Counted from the first letter of the stretch, positions 51,252 through 59,646 are shown. The stretch is DNA of 61,775 bases from an uncultured Saprospiraceae bacterium (GCA_938018185.1 CALIIW010000095.1:1-61775), one strand, 5' to 3'. Numbers and translations: made by a program. The notes: generated by a model from the letters alone, not told the origin.

Positions 51252-53832
51252 ATCTTTGCATTTATATACTACCTTGATCAGCTTACTTTTATTTATTAAT
51301 ATAAATATTCTATGCTGCCAGCCAAAAAGCATCAGTTCGTATATCCATGAAATTGAAGCCAACAGTGAACTAACTTTTAACTATGATGAAAATGAAACCA
51401 ATAACATATATTCTAATTTTGACCTTAAGGATAACTACACCAAAGAACAAATAATAGCTTTTTTTAATTCAACTCCTATTGAATTACAAATTTTAGAGAG
51501 TGGTATTTTATTGTTGCCTGTTCAAAAGCATGACTATAGATTATGTGGCAGTATTATTTCATCTATAGATCAAGCTCCATTGGAATTTGCGAATGTATAC
51601 ATCAAAAATTCAAATGGTATCAGCACAGACCAAGCAGGTAAATTTGAATTAAACATAAAGGCATACAAAAACGAAATTTGTCAAATAAGTTATTTGGGTT
51701 ATCAACAAATGTCCTTTAAAATATCAGAACTAATGGACTGTCCACAGATTTCTTTGATACCAATAGATTTTCTACTGGGACATGAAATAATCGTTCGATC
51801 CTATATTAAGAATGGGATACAAGAAGGAAGATCCTATGGGGGACTTAATTTGGACTTCACCATTCCCAATAAGGAATTAAATATACACAATCAGGACTTA
51901 TTCCTTACGCTTCAACAGCTTCCTGGAATAACAAGTCCTGATGATAGTGCAGTCAATTTAAATATTCGAGGAGGCAGTGTTGACCATAATTTAATAAGTT
52001 GGGAAGGTATAACTTTATACGATAATGGGTATTTATTTGGAATGATCTCGTCCGTTAATCCATTTAGCATAGACAAAATTTCGATCTACAAAAGTAATCA
52101 CAGTCCGGTTTTTGATAATAAAATAGGAGGTGTTATATCAATGTCTCTGACTGACAAAATTCCAAAGAGCATAAATTCAAGCATTGGATTTAATCTTACG
52201 GAAGCACATTGTAACTTTCATATCCCAATAATAAAAAATAAATTGAGCGTACTGATAGGAGGAAGAAAATCCCTGCATTCTGTTTATGAATATAATCCAA
52301 CTTATCAAAGTTATACTCAAAAAGTTTTTCAAACAAGCGGCAAGGAGCAAGAAAGTGAAGAGGAGGAGGAAGAAGAAAGTGAAGAGGCACATCCAGAAAT
52401 AGATTATATTGACCTAAATGCTAAATTAATTTTTCAAGCATCTAAAAATATAAAATTCCAATCCTCTTTAATTAAAAGTAGTTCAAACAATAGCAACATT
52501 TCATCTTTTGCTTCCATTGATTTAGCAAGTAATGACCATTTTTATGCTAGCTCTTTCGGAAGCTCTAATCGACTAGCTTTCAAAATTAATGACCTTGACT
52601 CTTTAAACATTTCCTATTTCTACTCTGATTTCGTTCAAGAAACAGATTTTTCATTTACGAATAATTCTACAACAACAAGTATTAATAGCAAAGAAACATC
52701 TAATAAAATATCTGATCAAAAAATACAAGTGGATTACAATTTTGGTCCAAAGCTTAACAAAAGCATTCTTGGATATGTCTTTGATAAAAAGTCAACAGAA
52801 GTAGAAATAGAAGAAATTTCAATCCTGCAAAATGACATTGAGTCTTACAATTTTGGTGAAGGGACTTTCCATCATGCTTTTGCACAACATTCCATACTTA
52901 GAAACAAATTTTTATTAGAAATTGGTGGCCGAGCCACTTATGCTTTGCAACACTCCAGAATATTTTTCTCTCCATCCCTATCCATGAGATATAAACTAAT
53001 GCCCTCCATATCCTTAAAAACAAATGCAGGTATTTACTACCAATTTATAAGTCAAATACATGAACCAATCGATAACGATAGAACTCTAGAAAACCCCATT
53101 TGGCAAATAAATAGTTTGGCAGATAGCCCAGTCTTAAATTCAAAAAAACTATCCGCTGGCTGGGTATACCAAAAATCAGCATGGTTAATTGATGTTGACG
53201 CCTATTATCATCAAACAAGAGGGCTAGCCGCAGAAAACCCTAATGTAAGAAATTCCATCCTAATTGATTCAAACAACGAATTAGTTTCGACGGGCATTGA
53301 TTTTTTAGTAAATAGAAAAACTAAGAAAAGTAACTATTCCATTTTCTATTCCCTTTCAAGCAACAGCCTCATTCTTCCAATTAAATCTGAAATGGAATTA
53401 GAAAAATTTTCTGCAAACAATGATCAATTACATAATTTAAAATTAATCAGTGCTTTTAAATTAAAAAAGTTTGACATAAGCTTATCGCATCATTACAAGT
53501 CTGGACTTCCTTTCTCTGATACCCGGAAAGTGGTCGATGATGATGAGGATGATAATGATACTTCTTTTGAAATATTTTATGAACAGTTTAACAACACAAA
53601 ACTGAAAGATTACAATAGAACTGATTTTACTGTTTTATTCAACAATGATTGGAAAAAAATAAATTATGAATTAGGCTTCTCCATTTTTAATATTTTTAAC
53701 GTAAAAAATATTGGCAGTAGAAAATCCATCTTAGCAGAAACAGATGCCAGCAATATGAGTCCTGAGATACTCGAACTCAGCAAAAACCTCCTTCCACGAA
53801 CCATCAATTTTCAAGCCCGTCTTTATTGGTAG
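51244..53832 (+). CDS. TonB-dependent receptor with STN-like signalling domain and carboxypeptidase-regulatory-like domain
   Basis: 862 residues from the ATG at 51244, which overlaps the fecR stop. Signal peptide, then an STN-like segment (about 30-95), a CarboxypepD_reg-like beta domain (about 100-180, CGSIISSIDQAPLEFANVYIKN), a plug (about 190-300, FLTLQQLPGITSPDDSAVNLNIRGG) and a 22-strand-type barrel ending in an aromatic residue (ARLYW). Two acidic loops stand out: about 375-387 (mostly Glu) and about 763-771 (mostly Asp). With sigma and FecR upstream it should both import a substrate and signal its presence. The acidic loops suggest a cationic or metal-containing ligand, but that is a guess. 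Confidence 0.85.
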   Translation: MNKSLHLYTTLISLLLFININILCCQPKSISSYIHEIEANSELTFNYDENETNNIYSNFDLKDNYTKEQIIAFFNSTPIELQILESGILLLPVQKHDYRLCGSIISSIDQAPLEFANVYIKNSNGISTDQAGKFELNIKAYKNEICQISYLGYQQMSFKISELMDCPQISLIPIDFLLGHEIIVRSYIKNGIQEGRSYGGLNLDFTIPNKELNIHNQDLFLTLQQLPGITSPDDSAVNLNIRGGSVDHNLISWEGITLYDNGYLFGMISSVNPFSIDKISIYKSNHSPVFDNKIGGVISMSLTDKIPKSINSSIGFNLTEAHCNFHIPIIKNKLSVLIGGRKSLHSVYEYNPTYQSYTQKVFQTSGKEQESEEEEEEESEEAHPEIDYIDLNAKLIFQASKNIKFQSSLIKSSSNNSNISSFASIDLASNDHFYASSFGSSNRLAFKINDLDSLNISYFYSDFVQETDFSFTNNSTTTSINSKETSNKISDQKIQVDYNFGPKLNKSILGYVFDKKSTEVEIEEISILQNDIESYNFGEGTFHHAFAQHSILRNKFLLEIGGRATYALQHSRIFFSPSLSMRYKLMPSISLKTNAGIYYQFISQIHEPIDNDRTLENPIWQINSLADSPVLNSKKLSAGWVYQKSAWLIDVDAYYHQTRGLAAENPNVRNSILIDSNNELVSTGIDFLVNRKTKKSNYSIFYSLSSNSLILPIKSEMELEKFSANNDQLHNLKLISAFKLKKFDISLSHHYKSGLPFSDTRKVVDDDEDDNDTSFEIFYEQFNNTKLKDYNRTDFTVLFNNDWKKINYELGFSIFNIFNVKNIGSRKSILAETDASNMSPEILELSKNLLPRTINFQARLYW

Positions 53833-53941
53833 AGCAACTCAACCAAAGACTGATCCATCCCTCTAACAACTACAATCTAGCGGGATAAAACCCAGGGATC
53901 TAAAAGTAAATCAAAATATTTGTAAAAAACACCCACTTTCC

Positions 53942-53970
53942 AGGTAGGGTAAAGTCTAGCTATGTTGTTT
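53942..53970 (+). promoter_or_regulatory. Putative ECF sigma promoter, arm 2 (upstream of thioredoxin-apbE)
   Basis: AGGTAGGGTAAA (53942-53953), 11 nt, then TTGTTT (53965-53970), identical in both blocks and spacing to 49099-49127. The thioredoxin ATG follows 20 bp later. It would place thioredoxin, apbE, DUF4266 and DUF3570 in the same regulon as the TonB receptor. Confidence 0.6.
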
Positions 53971-53990
53971 CATTAGTAAATCACTAGATC

Positions 53991-54434
53991 ATGAAAAAAA
54001 TTATAATTATTTTATTTGCTGGCTTATCACTACAGCTCTTCGCACAAGAAGAATTTCTACACATAAGCGAATCTTTACAAATCTCTAACTCAGAGAACAA
54101 AGCCATCATGTTAGTATTCTCTGGCTCAGATTGGTGTAAGCCCTGCATCCAATTGAAGAAAGAAATTTTGGATTCAGCTTCTTTCACAGATCTAACAGAA
54201 CAATTTGTTTTTATGTACCTGGATTTTCCATACAAAAAAGCAAACAGGCTCAGTCCAGAAGAAACCAAACACAATGAATCCCTGGCCGAATTTTTTAATC
54301 CCGATGGGCAATTCCCGAAAGTCGTTCTTATTGATGGATTTAAAAATAAGATTGCCGACCTGAATTATGAAAAAGGAATGTCCTGCGAATCATTTATTTC
54401 AAATCTTGAACAAATTATTGAAAGTTATGAATAA
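53991..54434 (+). CDS. Secreted thioredoxin-like protein
   Basis: 147 residues. The signal peptide ends near LQLFAQ (residue 19). The thioredoxin fold carries FSGSDWCKPC with Cys49 and Cys52, then FVFMYLDFPYKKANRLSPEETKHNESLAEFF and the FPKVVLIDGFKNK strand with its cis-proline position. A periplasmic disulfide reductase or electron carrier. Its stop overlaps the apbE ATG (ATGAATAA), so the four genes from here to 56820 are translationally coupled. Confidence 0.85.
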   Translation: MKKIIIILFAGLSLQLFAQEEFLHISESLQISNSENKAIMLVFSGSDWCKPCIQLKKEILDSASFTDLTEQFVFMYLDFPYKKANRLSPEETKHNESLAEFFNPDGQFPKVVLIDGFKNKIADLNYEKGMSCESFISNLEQIIESYE

Positions 54435-55374
54435 TTTAAAAAGAAAAAGAGTACAGCACTATCCTATCAAAATAATGGGCTGTGGTTTCGTCATAACAGC
54501 CATTGATGAAAACAAACAATTGGCTTGGGATGCAATTAGAGCTGCTGAGATAGAAATGCGAAGAATAGAAGCTTTGATTTCATCTTGGACAACGACGAGT
54601 CAAACCTATTTGATCAATGAAGCAGCTGGTAAAAAAGGTGTAGTCGTTTCAAAAGAATTGTTCGAATTAATTGAAAGGAGTCTCAAAGTATCTGAACTGA
54701 GTAATGGCGCTTTTGATATTAGTGGTACACTTTCAAGATACTATTGGAACTTTAATAAGAAAGAAAATGAGTTTTTAGCTGAGGATAAAGTTCTTGAATT
54801 GAGATCACTTATAGATTTTCAAAAAATAAAACTAGAGGCTTCCACAAGCAGTGTTTATTTGGAACAAGAAGGAATGAAGATTGGTTTCGGAGGAATTGGA
54901 AAAGGATATGCTGCTTTAAAAGCTAAAGAAGTAATGGAGTCCTATGGAATTGAAAGTGGATTAGTAAATGCTTCAGGTGATCTGCTTTGTTGGGGAAGTC
55001 CACCAGATAAAGACCAATGGGAAATTAAGATTCCAGATCCAACAAATAGAACGGAGAATTTATTAAGCATATCATTTGAAGAAGGTTCAGTCGTCACTTC
55101 TGGTAGCTATGAAAACTTCACTTTAATTAATGGAATAAAATATTCTCATATTATAAATCCAAGAACAGCATTACCAGTTACACATACAAAAAACGTTACT
55201 GTAATTTGTCCAAACGTAGAATTTGCCGATGCCTTTGCTACAGCACTTTCTGTACTTCCCATCAATGAAGGCTTAAGTCTTTGCAATAAATTAGCCGGTG
55301 TTGAATGTATTATAATAGATGTAAATGATGTTGCTCATTTTTCTTTAAATTTAAAAACTCAAGCTTATGCGTAA
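54427..55374 (+). CDS. apbE: FAD:protein FMN transferase (ApbE)
   Basis: 315 residues from the ATG at 54427; the longer frame lies inside the thioredoxin gene. ApbE family landmarks: MGCGFVITAIDENKQLAWDAI, IEALISSWTTTSQTYLIN, FDISGTL, a GIGKGYAALKAKEVMESYGIESGLVNASGDLL core, and SHIINPRTALPVTHTKNVTVICPNVEFADAFATALSVLP with the acidic Mg-binding Asp. It attaches FMN to Ser or Thr in extracytoplasmic proteins. It lacks an obvious signal peptide, which is unusual for a transferase of exported targets. Confidence 0.88.
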   Translation: MNNLKRKRVQHYPIKIMGCGFVITAIDENKQLAWDAIRAAEIEMRRIEALISSWTTTSQTYLINEAAGKKGVVVSKELFELIERSLKVSELSNGAFDISGTLSRYYWNFNKKENEFLAEDKVLELRSLIDFQKIKLEASTSSVYLEQEGMKIGFGGIGKGYAALKAKEVMESYGIESGLVNASGDLLCWGSPPDKDQWEIKIPDPTNRTENLLSISFEEGSVVTSGSYENFTLINGIKYSHIINPRTALPVTHTKNVTVICPNVEFADAFATALSVLPINEGLSLCNKLAGVECIIIDVNDVAHFSLNLKTQAYA

Positions 55375-55582
55375 ATTATTGTTTTTGTCTACATGCTTGT
55401 TCTTTATGACTATGTCGGCATGTTCCTCTGTTAAGCCATATCAAAAAATGTATCTGAATGATCCCTGCATGGCATTAGAAAATCAGAAGCTGGATTATTT
55501 TGAAGTTAATTTTCAAACATACCGAGAAGGTGCCTCAGGAGCTAATGGAGGTAAAGTAGGAGGAGGTTGCGGATGCAATTAA
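55367..55582 (+). CDS. DUF4266 small lipoprotein
   Basis: 71 residues. A lipobox TMSACSS (Cys19) and a short mature chain: KMYLNDPCMALE, FEVNFQTYREGASGANGGKVGGG, and a CGCN end. DUF4266 genes lie, as I recall, between apbE and DUF3570 genes in many bacteria. The SGAN segment resembles the SGAT flavinylation motif of NqrC/RnfG but lacks the acceptor Thr. It overlaps apbE by 8 bp. Confidence 0.8.
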   Translation: MRKLLFLSTCLFFMTMSACSSVKPYQKMYLNDPCMALENQKLDYFEVNFQTYREGASGANGGKVGGGCGCN

Positions 55583-56820
55583 CACTATTGACCTTCGCGT
55601 TTGTGATTCTCCTGTGTGTTCAAGAAGTGAAGGCACAAGTAAAAGGTTTGGTTTTAGGAAATAAAGACCAAAGCTTAAAACGAGATACTACAAAGATCGA
55701 GACTTCAACATATACTCGTTCGGATTGGAAAAAAGTAGAAGTAAATTTTTTAAATAGTTATTACAGTCAAGACGGAAATAATGGAGCTGTCACAGGAGGA
55801 ATTGGAACGGAACAGCTTACTGACTTCACCCAAAAAGTAAGTGTAAGTATTCCTACAAATCCAAAACTAAAATTAAACATCAGTGGTGCTTATGATTATT
55901 ACTCTTCCGCATCAACAGATAATATTGACAATGTCCGATCTTCTGACAGCAGTTCAGATGTAAGAGCTCAATTTACAATTGGCGCTCAATACCAAGCGTC
56001 TAAGGAATTAAATTATGGTTTAAATTTTGGGACCAGTCTTGAGTATGATTATACTTCTATTCATGGTGGATTCAATTTTGGAAAGGCAAGTAAGGATGGA
56101 AATAGCAGATTAGATTTATTCGGTCAAGCATTCATTGACAAATGGTATGTCATTTATCCTAGAGAGATTCGAAGGGAAGTTTCTGTACCTACAGATAAAA
56201 GGCAATCCTATAATTTGGCATTGAATTATAGCCAGGTCATTAATAAGCGCATGCAATTTTCATTAATCGCAGAGGCTACTTATATGAATGGTTTGCTTTC
56301 AACCCCATTTCATAGAGTGTATTTCAAAAATGCAGCAAAGGCTACAATTGAAGTTTTACCTTCAACACGGCTTAAGATCCCCTTGGCCTTGCGATACAAT
56401 TTTCATATTTCTGAAAAATTCATTTTAAGGGCTTATTATCGTTACTACTGGGACAATTGGGGAATGCAGGGGCATACTTTGAGTGCTGAGATACCTTATA
56501 AAGTAAACCGTTTTTTTGCGGTTTATCCATATTACAGGTTTCATACGCAATCTTCTGTCGATCATTTTGCTGGATATCAAGAACATGTACAAGATGCTAA
56601 TTTTTATACCTCTGACTATGATCTGTCGGCTTTGACATCTAATACATTAGGCTTAGGAATCTTATATAGTCCGAGCGATGGTTTGGCAAACATTAAAATT
56701 CCTTTTGTGAAAAACAGAATATTGATGATTGAGTCTATAGACTTAAAAGGGGCTGTGTATAATAGAAGTACAGGACTGAATGCGTTTATTGTGAGTTTAG
56801 GAGTGAAGGTGGGATTTTAG
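55573..56820 (+). CDS. DUF3570 outer-membrane beta-barrel protein
   Basis: 415 residues from the ATG at 55573, which overlaps the DUF4266 gene by 10 bp and follows an AGGAGG ribosome-binding site (55561-55566), unusual in this AT-rich, mostly SD-less context. The signal peptide ends at VKAQ. The mature chain is rich in alternating aromatic strands (LKLNISGAYDYYSS, FILRAYYRYYWDNWG) and ends LGVKVGF with a terminal Phe typical of outer-membrane proteins. It probably forms a barrel working with the flavinylation genes upstream. Function is unknown. Confidence 0.82.
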   Translation: MQLTLLTFAFVILLCVQEVKAQVKGLVLGNKDQSLKRDTTKIETSTYTRSDWKKVEVNFLNSYYSQDGNNGAVTGGIGTEQLTDFTQKVSVSIPTNPKLKLNISGAYDYYSSASTDNIDNVRSSDSSSDVRAQFTIGAQYQASKELNYGLNFGTSLEYDYTSIHGGFNFGKASKDGNSRLDLFGQAFIDKWYVIYPREIRREVSVPTDKRQSYNLALNYSQVINKRMQFSLIAEATYMNGLLSTPFHRVYFKNAAKATIEVLPSTRLKIPLALRYNFHISEKFILRAYYRYYWDNWGMQGHTLSAEIPYKVNRFFAVYPYYRFHTQSSVDHFAGYQEHVQDANFYTSDYDLSALTSNTLGLGILYSPSDGLANIKIPFVKNRILMIESIDLKGAVYNRSTGLNAFIVSLGVKVGF

Positions 56821-56860
56821 AATGGTATTTTAAACTCAACTCATATTGTTCATAATTAAT

Positions 56861-56897
56861 AAGTCTGCACCAATAGTGTACAGGCTTATTTATTTTT
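56861..56897 (+). terminator. Intrinsic terminator after DUF3570
   Basis: AAGTCTG (56861-56867) pairs with CAGGCTT (56881-56887), one G-T pair, and an inner CAC/GTG pairing extends the stem, followed by ATTTATTTTT. It ends the thioredoxin-to-DUF3570 unit. Confidence 0.55.
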
Positions 56898-56913
56898 CTG
56901 ATCTCGAAAGAAA

Positions 56914-57006
56914 AATTCTAAAAATCCTAGTACACACGGAATGGATTGCTTGCTTGAAAAAGCAGGATTGCCTGCGGCGTTTCTTTTGGATTCCACGGTC
57001 AGAAGT
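56914..57006. repeat. Imperfect intergenic repeat, copy A
   Basis: About 93 bp that aligns in direct orientation with 57168-57260. Conserved blocks are AAAAATCCTA, GAAAAAGCAGGAT, CGGCGTT, CTTTTG and a GGTCAGAA end. It lies in the 560-bp gap between DUF3570 and the tRNA. Confidence 0.6.
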
Positions 57007-57167
57007 GAGGAATTGGCACTGAATCTGAGATCCATTGACAAACTTAGCAAATCTGTGACCTCTACTAAAGTTTGATTCTCTTGAAATTAAAAAAACCTTA
57101 GTCAGAAACAATGCAATTGAAGATTCACAGTATGGATATTGTTTGGCAAAAAAAAATCCTAAAATTC

Positions 57168-57260
57168 TTTAATCCTAAAAATCCTAATACAGATAGATTG
57201 CATTGCTTCTTTGAAAAAGCAGGATCCCTCCGGCGTTCCTTTTGATCTCCGAGGTCAGAA
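57168..57260. repeat. Imperfect intergenic repeat, copy B
   Basis: Second copy of the element at 56914-57006 (AAAAATCCTA, GAAAAAGCAGGATCCCTCCGG, CGTTCCTTTTG, GAGGTCAGAA). The centre is GC-rich compared with its surroundings. Both copies read the same direction. A dispersed intergenic element is likely. Confidence 0.6.
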
Positions 57261-57332
57261 TACAAAAGTCAAAGCGCTCCTGGCTTTTGTGGTTTTTTAA
57301 AAATATCATTTCAAGCGAGCTTGTTGATATTT

Positions 57333-57368
57333 ATAAAAAAAGCCCAAAACCCTTTCAGGGTTTGGACT
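57333..57368 (-). terminator. Intrinsic terminator of the tRNA-Arg gene
   Basis: Read on the minus strand: CCAAACCCT, loop GAA, AGGGTTTTGG with one mismatch, then GC and a run of seven T. It lies 15 bp after the tRNA 3' end. Confidence 0.75.
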
Positions 57369-57382
57369 TTTGAATTTTCTAG

Positions 57383-57456
57383 TGATCCCGGCAGGATTCG
57401 AACCTGCGACCTACTGATTAGAAGTCAGTTGCTCTATCCAACTGAGCTACGGGACC
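57383..57456 (-). tRNA. tRNA-Arg (anticodon TCT)
   Basis: 74 nt on the minus strand. The acceptor arm GGTCCCG pairs with CGGGATC (one G-T pair), the D-loop has AGTTGGA, the anticodon stem ACTGA/TCAGT encloses CTTCTAA with anticodon TCT, and the T-arm is GCAGG-TTCGAAT-CCTGC. The discriminator is A, and CCA is not encoded. It decodes AGA, the common Arg codon in this AT-rich genome. Confidence 0.95.
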
Positions 57457-57606
57457 AATTTGGAAGCGCAAATTTATATCTTTTTGGCATATTACCATAC
57501 TTTTTTACAAAAATTATGAAAACTTATAATTTGTGAATTAAACCTAAGTCTTATATGTTTGATAAATAGACATTTGGCTCAAAAATAAGCCGAGTTTACC
57601 TTGGCG

Positions 57607-58569
57607 CTACCTATTAACCATATCCGGATTCCCCATTAGCCCATTTTGGTAGTTTTTGATGCACTGCTCTATTTGTTCCCTCGTATTCATTACAAAAGGC
57701 CCATAAGAATAGACTACTTCATTTAAAGGTTGCCCACCTAATATCAAAAATTCTGAGGCACATTCCGCGTACATATTTATAACTGATTCTCCCCTTTTAT
57801 ATAAAACCACTTGGTTGTCTTTGAGCATCTTGCCTCCTTCTAATTCTAAAGAACCTTTAACCATATAGATAAAGGCATTGTGGTTGGGGTCTGTAGGAAT
57901 ATCTAAGCGAGCATCATGCTTCAATTTGACATGATAAAAGAAAGCTGGGGTCTTCAATTCAACGTTTGATTTGGCTCCGTTTAGCTCTCCTAAAACAACT
58001 TGGATGGTATAGTTTTCATGTTGAATGAGGTCCATATTTGCGATCCGGTGAACGGAGGTTGTCGGGTCGTCAAACTTATATTTTGCTGGAGTATTCAGCC
58101 ATATTTGAAAACCGTGATACAATCCCCCACTTTCGTACAATTTAGTTCCAGATTCTTCCATATGAATGGCTCCTTTGCCAGAATCGAACATCATAAAGTC
58201 CCCTTTTCCAATCTGAAAATCATAATCCAAACTATCCTTATGGTGACCGGTCCCTTCCAAAAAATAAGTCGTTGGTGTAACGCCAGCATGCGGGTGTGCA
58301 TCCACTCTCAATGGATCAGAGCCAGGCTCTAAACTAACCGGTCCAAATTCATCAAATAATACAAATGGGGAAACATAATCCCTGTGATCGCCAGCAAAAG
58401 CTCTCATCACAGGTAAGGTCCCCACATTCACTTTATCAGCATTCATGATCTTGTGGATCTTACGCTTTGTATTTTCATGATACATGCCTGAATTGGTGGC
58501 AATTAACCCGCCATTGGCTACCGTGAGGCCTACTATGGCCGAATCTTTTATAAAATCACGTCTTTTCAT
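57607..58569 (-). CDS. Pirin-family bicupin with Tat signal
   Basis: 320 residues. The N-terminus MKRRDFIKDSAIVGLTVANGG is a twin-arginine signal (RRDFIK), so this pirin is exported folded. The N-terminal cupin has the pirin pattern DEFGPV, then DAHPHAGVTPTTYFLEG, H-x-D-S and FMMFDSGKGAIHMEES, holding the metal-binding His residues and a Glu. The second cupin (about 200-320) ends LGGQPLNEVVYSYGPFVMNTREQIEQ. Related proteins include quercetinases and redox-sensing regulators; the exported form here is more likely an enzyme. A tandem CAGATGY repeat lies directly upstream of the start. Confidence 0.85.
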   Translation of the reverse strand: MKRRDFIKDSAIVGLTVANGGLIATNSGMYHENTKRKIHKIMNADKVNVGTLPVMRAFAGDHRDYVSPFVLFDEFGPVSLEPGSDPLRVDAHPHAGVTPTTYFLEGTGHHKDSLDYDFQIGKGDFMMFDSGKGAIHMEESGTKLYESGGLYHGFQIWLNTPAKYKFDDPTTSVHRIANMDLIQHENYTIQVVLGELNGAKSNVELKTPAFFYHVKLKHDARLDIPTDPNHNAFIYMVKGSLELEGGKMLKDNQVVLYKRGESVINMYAECASEFLILGGQPLNEVVYSYGPFVMNTREQIEQCIKNYQNGLMGNPDMVNR

Positions 58570-58595
58570 TTTAATTAGTTGTTAATTGTTAGTTG

Positions 58596-58687
58596 TCAGA
58601 TGTCAGATGCCAGATGTCAGATGTCAGATGTCAAATGTCAGATGCCAGATGCCAGATGTCAGATGCCAGATGCCAGATGCCAGATGA
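58596..58687. repeat. Tandem heptanucleotide repeat (CAGATGT/C), about 13 copies
   Basis: Consecutive units of CAGATGT or CAGATGC with one CAAATGT variant. The array starts 27 bp upstream of the pirin ATG (minus strand), where a promoter or leader would sit. Copy number could vary by slippage; seven is not a multiple of three, but the array is outside the coding region. Confidence 0.85.
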
Positions 58688-58851
58688 CTCTTGCAATAGT
58701 TTTTTGTAAGTTCTAAAAAAACACGTAGAAATGCAATTTGTTCCGAATGACCATATTACAAACACTTTTACATAGTAACCTGCGTGTAAAATCCACAGGG
58801 TCCTTTGCAAATTATTGCAAATAATTCATACATTGATTTATAATTTGAATT

Positions 58852-59325
58852 ATGGTTACAGCAACTGTCAAGCAGCTTAAGGAAGAGCTAAATGAGAAAA
58901 CACCTAAGGAGTTGGTACAAATTTGTTTAAAATTATCTGTCTTTAAGAAAGAAAACAAAGAACTTCTTACTTATCTCTTATATGAGTCTCATAATGAGGA
59001 ATCCTATAGAGAAGGCATTAAAACTGAAGTTGCCAAATCATTTGAGGAGATGAATAAAGATTCGTATTATTTTATTAAAAAATCTTGTCGGAAGATTCTT
59101 CGGTCGGTTAAAAAATATATTCGGTATTCAAAAAATAAAGAAACAGAGGTGGAATTATTATTATACTTTTGTCAGCAGTTGAAAGCCTTGCGACCTCCGA
59201 TAAGAAGAAATAAGGTCCTGCAAAATATGTTTGACAAACAGATGGAAATGTTGGGTAAAGCATTATTAAAATTAGAAGAAGATTTGCAGTACGATTATCA
59301 AATTGAAATAGACAAATTAATATAA
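58852..59325 (+). CDS. Conserved helical hypothetical protein (possibly DUF6155)
   Basis: 157 residues, all helical and highly charged. It opens VKQLKEELNEKTPKELVQICLKLSVFKKENKELLTYLL and has a basic centre (KKSCRKILRSVKKYIRYSKNKE). From memory this resembles a Bacteroidota family called DUF6155, but I am unsure. Two palindromic TTGCAA words lie about 30-45 bp upstream of the start. It is 4 bp from the ywbE-like gene, so the two are probably co-transcribed. Confidence 0.6.
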   Translation: MVTATVKQLKEELNEKTPKELVQICLKLSVFKKENKELLTYLLYESHNEESYREGIKTEVAKSFEEMNKDSYYFIKKSCRKILRSVKKYIRYSKNKETEVELLLYFCQQLKALRPPIRRNKVLQNMFDKQMEMLGKALLKLEEDLQYDYQIEIDKLI

Positions 59326-59329
59326 TAGT

Positions 59330-59542
59330 ATGGATGAAACAGATGGTACCATAAAAGCAAATGTACGGGTAGGCTTGTTGGTAGAAGTTGTTCAAAAACA
59401 ACATCAAGGTTCAGGGGAATTAACTATGGGATTGGTTAAGCGATTGCTGACTAAATCTAGTAGCCATCCGCATGGTATAAAAGTGCTATTGGATACGGGA
59501 GAAGTGGGCAGGGTGAAGCGTGTTATTTTGGAAGAAGAATGA
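59330..59542 (+). CDS. YwbE-family small protein
   Basis: 70 residues. Matches YwbE (DUF2196): RVGLLVEVVQKQHQGSGELTMGLVKRLLTKSSSHPHGIKVLLDTGEVGRVKRV, with the SxxHPHGIKV(R/L)L core. A small KOW/SH3-like protein of unknown role. It follows the upstream gene by 4 bp. Confidence 0.85.
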   Translation: MDETDGTIKANVRVGLLVEVVQKQHQGSGELTMGLVKRLLTKSSSHPHGIKVLLDTGEVGRVKRVILEEE

Positions 59543-59632
59543 TATTAGCTATTGGCTATTGGCTTTTGGCTTTTGGCCATTGGCCATTGGCGAATGAAAT
59601 ATGGCTAATGGCTAATCCCCAATGGCTATTAA
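59541..59632. repeat. Degenerate GGCTATTGGC-type repeats upstream of ung
   Basis: A run of short imperfect units (TATTGGC, TTTTGGC, CATTGGC, ATGGCTAA). They keep an open frame by chance, extending the ung frame 36 codons upstream, but the composition (many Trp, Leu, Ala) is not protein-like. Confidence 0.6.
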
Positions 59633-59646
59633 AAAACAAATACAAA

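Noticed and set aside
57321-57536. Open frame of 71 codons on the plus strand
   Set aside because: It is the reverse complement of the tRNA-Arg gene and its terminator; the apparent protein is a by-product.
59539-59646. N-terminal extension of ung
   Set aside because: It consists of repeat DNA with a Trp/Leu-rich translation; the ATG at 59647 gives the normal family length.
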